Source of the DNA: Euryodendron excelsum
Taxonomy: Eukaryota; Streptophyta; Magnoliopsida; Ericales; Pentaphylacaceae
DNA: 64,000 bases
Reading direction: 5' to 3'
Assembly: GCA_033060915.1 (NCBI GenBank)
Contig: CM065378.1
Span: 53,832,001-53,896,000, forward strand
This document shows, piece after piece, positions 58,242 to 64,000 of the stretch. The position numbers were made by a program, and so were the translations under genes. Numbering within the stretch: position 1 is the first letter of the stretch; the number at the start of each line of letters is the position of its first letter. Under the pieces are notes generated by a model that saw only the letters and a program-made list of their open reading frames with translations, did no database searches and was not told the DNA's origin.

Positions 58242-61200
58242 TATAAGCACCCCATTTTTGTCCGCTCGACAATCTCTGACTCGATCAGGCTCAGTTTCAG
58301 GCATCTCAACACTTGTAGGCTCAAGATGAGCCTTTCAATCTCCAATCCAACCAATTGGTCGCTTCTCGGGCCCATAAGAACCCGTGGGAGCCATAAGCAC
58401 TATTATTCCAGGCAGTTTTTCGGACCGGGCGGTCTCGGAAACCAACGCCATCCAGGTAGCTTCCCGAAATCGGGCGATCTCGGGGACCAACACCTTATCA
58501 AAATTCCAGATGGTTCACTTCTAGCGCCTGCTAGCCCACCAATGTAGAATGTCCGTCATTCGGTAGTTCTCCGGGACCAGGTGCTCTCGGAGACCAACAC
58601 CACCCTCATAGGTAACTTTTTGAGACCGGGCGTTCTCAGAAACCAACACTACCCCACAGGTAGCTCTCTAAGACTAGACATTCTTAGAGACCAACACCAC
58701 GCAGGTAGTTTTCCAAGACTGGGTGGTCTCGGGAACCAACACCTAAGTCAACATCAGCGCCTGCTAGCCCGACTAGGTGAAAAATGACCAAACCAACCCT
58801 TGGGCATCCAAGCACGTTTTAAGAAGTTCAAAATTCCTCAAAACGATAAGTCCATCCTTCCAAGATGTTGTTAAACCATTAGGCGTCCCCCACACGACAT
58901 TTGGTCCAAATCCGATCATATTCCTGCTCGCTCTGGCTAAAATGACCGTTTTACCCCTAAACACCTCAGCATGGCACAAACCCCGCCGAACGGTAAAAGA
59001 TTCTCCCAAAACTATTCCTGAAAAACCCTACACGCTTAACACAACACATTAAACCATTCCTAACTATTTCCAGCCAATCCTGGCCAAAATGACCATTTTG
59101 CCCCTAACATATCCAAACATGCCCCGAAACAGCACTTGTCCTGGGATTTCGAGCAAAGGGTTTCACCATACACCCTTGTTTAACTCGAGGAGGACCCTAC
59201 GACATTAAAAGTTCATGACTCGATAAAAGTCCCTGGATCGTCTCGCAAACGCTCCGCTTAAATTGTCTTTTCTCTCGATTCCCTAGTTATAACGCACCGT
59301 CAACTAACTTGAGAAATGTGTAAATCAAAGAATTCTCGAAAGCTCATTCATAAATCTTTCCATCGATACGGCTCGATCGGATAGATCGCTTCGTAAAGCC
59401 CTCCATCATACGATGCAAAAACTACAACTTTCAGCAACTGGCGAAACGTCTTACAGACGCTCCACCAAGGCTGATTTTTTCTCCAATTCTCTGATTAAAC
59501 GCACCGTCAAACGACTTGAGAAATGTGTAAATTTGGAAATTCTCGAAAGTATTTCCAAAGCACATTCCATCGGTACGGTTCGATCGAAGAGGTCGCTTCT
59601 CGAAGGCCTCGATCACACGACACGAAAATAGCTACTTTCGAACCCCTCGGAGCGTATCACAGACGCTCCACAAAAGTGTCCTTTTATACACGCTTCCCGA
59701 GATGATATCCCATGCTTCTGAACACAATTCAAACCTTCTAAAAACATGAAAGTTCACGAGAAACCTCAAAAGAACACCATGAGTATAACCAATTCCCCCG
59801 ATACCTTTCCGGTTGACCCAATTATCAAGACAAAGTTTGGACGAACCTTCCCTGTGATGGAGCGTATGCTACATGCGCTAAAATTTTGATCAGATTCACC
59901 AATTTTCGATCAACAGTCGAGATTTAACCAGTACACAGGGTGCCATGTGTCATTCTGGCAATGAAATAGTACCTGCACATGTCCTACATGCGCCAGGTCA
60001 AATTTTGGCCAGGTGCATGAAGCACATGCGCCACGCCTATTCCAGATTGCCTATAAATACCAGACCACCCCTTTGCATATTCTATATCCGAAATTGATGC
60101 GAAGCTCTGCTGAAACTACTCCAGAATCTCGAATCCTTACATATATTCCACCCCTCCAACACTTAGGCTAGATTCCACCTCTCTTAAGCCTATACACTTC
60201 ACCTATAAGGCCTTATATCCCATTACACACTCCATTCCAGCCCCTTAAGCCTTCTTGAAGTCATTCAAGCTCTAATCAAGACATCCAATGAAGACTACAA
60301 GTGTGTTAAAGGCAAAAGGTGGTATCCTTTTTACATTTGTGTCTTTCCCCATTCTTCTCTTCTCTCTCCTAGCCTACTTAGGCTATTCTCTATTTTAATC
60401 CCCATCTACAACCCTCTATTCTTGTATGCTTGAGCTAAAAGGGCTTTTAGATCATACCTAGAGGAAAGCAAGTGAGAGCCACCATTTAGGGGAACCTCTC
60501 ACTAGCCTACTTTGAGATGGTATTGCCTAGGAGCCCCTTGTTGATGTGGTGTAGCCTAAAAGCCTTGTATGTGATCATGACCTATTGCATATTACTATTT
60601 TGATAATGTTTTGTATGTTTGGCTTCATTTTATGCTTATTGTCATATTTTACAATGCTTACATTGCTCTTATTTTCATGTCATTTCCAAGCTCTATATTT
60701 CTTTCAAAAATTATTCTAAGAGTTAGCCCCTTAAAGTTTATGATGAGATTTTAGAAATTATGCCTTAAAAGACCTCGTACTAACCCTATAACTCTCATTT
60801 TGGCATCATGACATTTTAATTTGCATAAGGGTTGCTTTCTAATTCTTTAATTTTCAATATTTCCATTCTTTTAAGTGTAATGGTTGGAATGGTCCCATGG
60901 AGCCCTCTCTTGAGTAGTCTCCCTTTTGTTTGGCCATATAAACCCTCTCTTGATGGAATGGTTCCCTTGAAAAATGGTTTTCAAAAACCTTCTCCAAAGA
61001 TGATTTTTAAAAATGCATTCTCTCTATCTTCGCATTAAAAATGGTGCTTTAGAAGGTTGTCATCAACATGTCGATTTTTGGACCCTTTATACTCTTGTCA
61101 AAATTATGGTTATAATGGCCATGAAGAAACCTTCCTTAGAATGGTCTCCAAACACCAACCATATAAACCATACTCTTGACTAGAGTCAAAATTTTCATGG

Positions 61201-63109
61201 AAATGATCTTCAAAAAGGTTGTCCACGAAAGTCCAATGCAAAACGTGTTTTGTTTTTCAAAACTCTTTCTAAAAGTGCATCAAACAACATTTCAAAATCA
61301 TCTTTCAATTCAACCCTAGGTTAACTTGACCCTAGTTGTCCAACCCTAGGTTAACTTGACCCTAGTTGACCAACCCTAGGTTAACTTGACCATAGTTGAC
61401 CAACCCTAGGTTAACTTGACCTTAGTTTTCCAACCCTAGATTAACTTGACCCTAGTTGCCCAACTCTAGGTTAACTTGACTCTAGTTCACTCACCTTAGG
61501 TTAACCTAACTTTAAGTCGTCCTAACCTTAGAGTAACCCAACCTTAGTTAGTTAATCATAGGTCACCTTAACCCTAGGTTAACCTAACCCAAGTTAGTTA
61601 ACCATAGGTCATTTTAACCCTAGGTTAACCTAACCTAAGTCAGTTAACTCTAGGTCACCCCTAACCCTAGGCCAACCCAATCTAGGTTAATATGCTTCAA
61701 GGTTCCAACTCATGAACCCTTTTCTAAATGATTACTTAATTTTAAACTATTTTCGTAACTCATTTTTCCAAAATCTCCTACTCTCTTGATTTCAAAAAAC
61801 CAACTCCATAAACTCTTCAAATGTTCCTATACTCCATCTTCAAGGCATTTTCAAAAATATTTTTAAAAGGTCACAAACCTAAGGTGTCCCTAGCCCTCTC
61901 ATGGTTAGGGATTCCAAGGACAAGTGATAAATCAAGAGCAATCTCTAAGGTTGTCCATATTATGATTCCAAACCTTTAGCCATTTCCAAAAACCACTTTA
62001 AAAAATTAATTCATCAAAACATTTCTAAAATCATGCCTCCAAGGTTTTCAAAACAAGACTTCAAAAACACTTCCAAGTTCTCTTGAGTCATGACAAAGCA
62101 TTTTCTCAAAACTCTCTTAAGTTGATCCAAAAACATTTTCAAAACACTCCACCATCCAATTTCAAGTCAAAACTTCCAAGACCACAAAGAGTTTTCAACT
62201 TCCAAGACCACAAAGAGTCTTAAACTTCCAAAAACCTCAAAATGTCTTAAAATTTTTTCAAAGACCTCCAAGTGTCTTAAAATTTTTCAAAGACCTCAAA
62301 GTGTCTTAAACTTTTCCGAAGACCTCAAAGTATCTTCAAGCCTTCCGAAGGCCCTAATGCGCCTATTTTTTATCGGGTTCTTGCCCGAACTACGAATGAC
62401 CTAATTTTCGCCAAATGAAATACGTAGGCAACTTAAAACGGTGCGGTCATAACTTTTATTTCAACCCCAATCCCTTTTTTAAAAATTTCAATCAATTCAA
62501 AATTTCTATTCCAAACTCTTTCAAAACCCCCATTATTTTCAAACTTCCTCCAAAAACTTGCATCATACATCATCCATCCGAAAGGTGATAACTAAACTCC
62601 ATTTTCAAAATTATAAAGTGGATATTAAGTGGACAATGGTAATCAGTTATTCTAGTGAGTGAACAAAGGGTGATTAGATATATAGGTACCGAAAGGGCGG
62701 GGTAGGGTGATGATTTTAGGATATTTTCTCTACACGTAACCAACCCCTGAACCGTAGATTTCTATTTTCAAATGACCAAAATGGAGTTATTTTCCAAAAG
62801 GGCTTAAATCTTTTCAAAGGTTGCCAAACAACCCATTTTCTTAAAAACCCTCTCTTGAGGGAGTTTTCAAAATCCTTTTTCGAAAAACCTTAAGTTTAAT
62901 CTTCAGATTAACACTTAGTTTTAGGTGCCCTAACTCACCTTAATCAAGTTAGGTGGCGACTCCTATTTTTCTGAAAAGCCCTTAATCAAACCAATTTTTA
63001 AACCTAGTCGCACTTGTCCTTCTAGGAGGATGAGTTCTAGTGACAGAGTTCCGTATTTTTTGTCTTCAAGCCGAAAGGACCTTGGACACCCAAAAATCAG
63101 GGCGCGACA
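58242..63109 (+). mobile_element. Solo gypsy-family LTR, 4.9 kb, inserted in virus copy 2
   Basis: It starts TATAAGCACCCCATTTTTG (TG changed to TA) and ends AAAATCAGGGCGCGACA. Flanks are CCGGT (58,237-58,241) and TCGAT (63,110-63,114), where the uninterrupted copy 1 reads CCGGTCC in reverse, so this is the target site. It resembles the LTR at 6,485-11,769 (30-bp array, CATGCGCC motifs, CCTATAAATACC TATA at about 60,052). Small frames inside are not conserved. Solo state implies recombination between two LTRs after insertion. Confidence 0.85.
61311..61690. repeat. Tandem array, exact 30-bp period, at least 7 units
   Basis: CAACCCTAGGTTAACTTGAC starts units at 61,311, 61,341, 61,371, 61,401, 61,431, 61,461 and 61,491. 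Further degenerate units (CTAGGTTAACCTAACC-type) run to 61,690. The array is part of the LTR and mirrors 8,318-8,520. Confidence 0.9.
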
Positions 63110-63530
63110 TCGATCCATGGGCAACACTAGATTGCATGATTTCATAAGGGAAGATTTCCAGTCAAGACATCTAGCCTCTCTAAGGACTGCTAAAAAACTA
63201 GCTAGTAAACCACTTAAGGTAAGAGATTTAAAGGCCACTTGTATAAGTCCTATATGTAAAAAAATTATATTTATTTTGATATCTTATGAGATCCATAGTA
63301 TCAAGAAATTGGATAGTTTATTCTTTAGAATTTAAACTTATAGTTTGTTCAACTGTTTGAATAATTTTGACCCTTTTTAGATCAAAGGTACCTTATAAAT
63401 AGAAGAAGGTTGCACAGAGGGTATAACCCATTTATGAAGAGCTTCCAATTGGTCTGGGTATTCATTGACCTTAGCCACTTTAATCATCTTCTTAGAACAA
63501 GATGCTCGATGAAAATGATTCATCATAATT
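63110..63530 (-). pseudogene. Movement protein N-terminal part, copy 2
   Basis: Minus-strand sequence matches 46,772-47,180 of copy 1. The stretch 63,238-62,963 reads SLTLSGLLASFLAVLREARC before running into LTR sequence. Stops upstream of it, plus a deletion near 63,395, break the frame. The true 5' half of the ORF starts near 63,520 on the minus strand. Confidence 0.6.
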
Positions 63531-63793
63531 AGAAGAGAGTATGTAGTTCTTTGTATAAAATATCGTTATACAGAAAATATGAACTATTATTGGTGTTTTC
63601 AGGCAACCATCTATTGATCAACAAAGCACAGTTGTCAATGACTTATGGGCACATTCTAATACCAACTTTTTGCGCGGGTACAAGACATGGGATAACAAAA
63701 TCAGGCATAATTTTGTTACTGTACCACTTATTTGAGCAATGAAGAAAAAGAAAAATAGTAAAATAATTTATATAAACCATATATACAATATAT
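63531..63793 (-). other. Virus copy 2 leader upstream of the movement protein
   Basis: Matches copy 1 only down to about 63,611 (AGATGGTTGCCTG). Beyond this, leader sequence present only in copy 2 continues to the right direct repeat. It includes the PBS-like site at 63,653-63,666. Confidence 0.55.
63653..63666 (-). other. Candidate tRNA-Met primer-binding site, virus copy 2
   Basis: Minus-strand TTGGTATTAGAATG differs by transitions from TGGTATCAGAGC, the complement of the plant initiator tRNA-Met 3' end used by Caulimoviridae. It lies upstream of the movement protein, as expected for the minus-strand DNA priming site. Confidence 0.5.
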
Positions 63794-63959
63794 TGATACA
63801 AATCTAAACCAACTTAATCTATGTACACCCGTAATTTCAATGTATTTTAAATCTGATTCATAATTTTATTATATATACCAACTATTTATATGATTTCTTG
63901 ACTAATGCAAGTACTAGGGGTTTGAATGTGACTTTTTCAACAGTTTATTATTTAAGTTT
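63794..63959 (+). repeat. Right copy of the 167-bp direct repeat bounding the virus block
   Basis: From GATACAAATCTAAACCAAC to TTATTTAAGTTT, same orientation as 46,513-46,679. Followed by AGACTTTTTTTTAAAAATAT, which differs from the sequence after the left copy. Confidence 0.85.
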
Positions 63960-64000
63960 CAGACTTTTTTTTAAAAATATGTTTAACTTTTCTCTTGTAA

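Noticed and set aside
58326..59052. Plus-strand frames in the LTR inserted in the virus (with repeated GLGNQH-type peptide)
   Set aside because: The peptide repeats translate short DNA repeats (TCTCGGAGACCAACACC) in U3; no match in the other LTRs or to known proteins.

Overview
The window looks like nuclear DNA from a flowering plant. It is AT-rich and made almost entirely of nested, decayed transposable elements plus an old integrated plant pararetrovirus (Caulimoviridae). I see no intact host gene, no rRNA or tRNA gene, no CRISPR array and no bacterial-style operon. The species cannot be named from what is visible.

Layout. (1) 1-16,408: minus-strand Ty3/gypsy-type material: the internal region of one element with a broken gag (about 3,960-4,831), its 5' LTR (6,485-11,769, U3 end missing), and a second complete LTR abutting it (11,770-16,408). 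(2) 16,409-17,871: part of a Copia/Sirevirus-like LTR, plus orientation. (3) 17,872-20,493: non-coding flank with a GA microsatellite. (4) 20,494-38,544: an 18-kb LTR retrotransposon, plus orientation, with both LTRs (TGT...ACA ends, near-matching 5-bp target duplication AATCT/AACCT), a PBS-like site, a broken Ogre/Tat-like gag and a polypurine tract, but no recognisable pol. It carries an antisense, intron-containing gene relic whose product resembles the plant mobile domain (PMD, aminotransferase-like) family. A 2.2-kb Copia-like solo LTR with a perfect GTCAT duplication sits in its leader. (5) 38,545-40,184: non-coding. (6) 40,185-44,949: a solo LTR of the same gypsy family. (7) 44,950-46,512: non-coding, with TA/GA microsatellites. 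(8) 46,513-63,959: a block bounded by two direct repeats of about 167 bp. It holds a truncated plus-strand pararetrovirus copy (46,685-51,575) joined tail-to-tail to a nearly full-length minus-strand copy (about 63,790 down to 51,576). The minus copy is split by another gypsy-family LTR (58,242-63,109).

How it fits together. The large LTRs (3.1-5.3 kb) belong to one broad gypsy family, probably Ogre/Tat-related, with at least two U3 variants. The gag-only internal region would depend on proteins from another element. The virus copies carry the domain order movement protein, coat protein with CCHC knuckle, protease, reverse transcriptase, RNase H and then a second ORF, which fits florendovirus/petuvirus-type endogenous viruses. 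Every coding region is interrupted. The nesting gives a relative order: host DNA, then virus, then LTR at 58.2 kb; and gypsy element, then Copia-like LTR at 23.7 kb.
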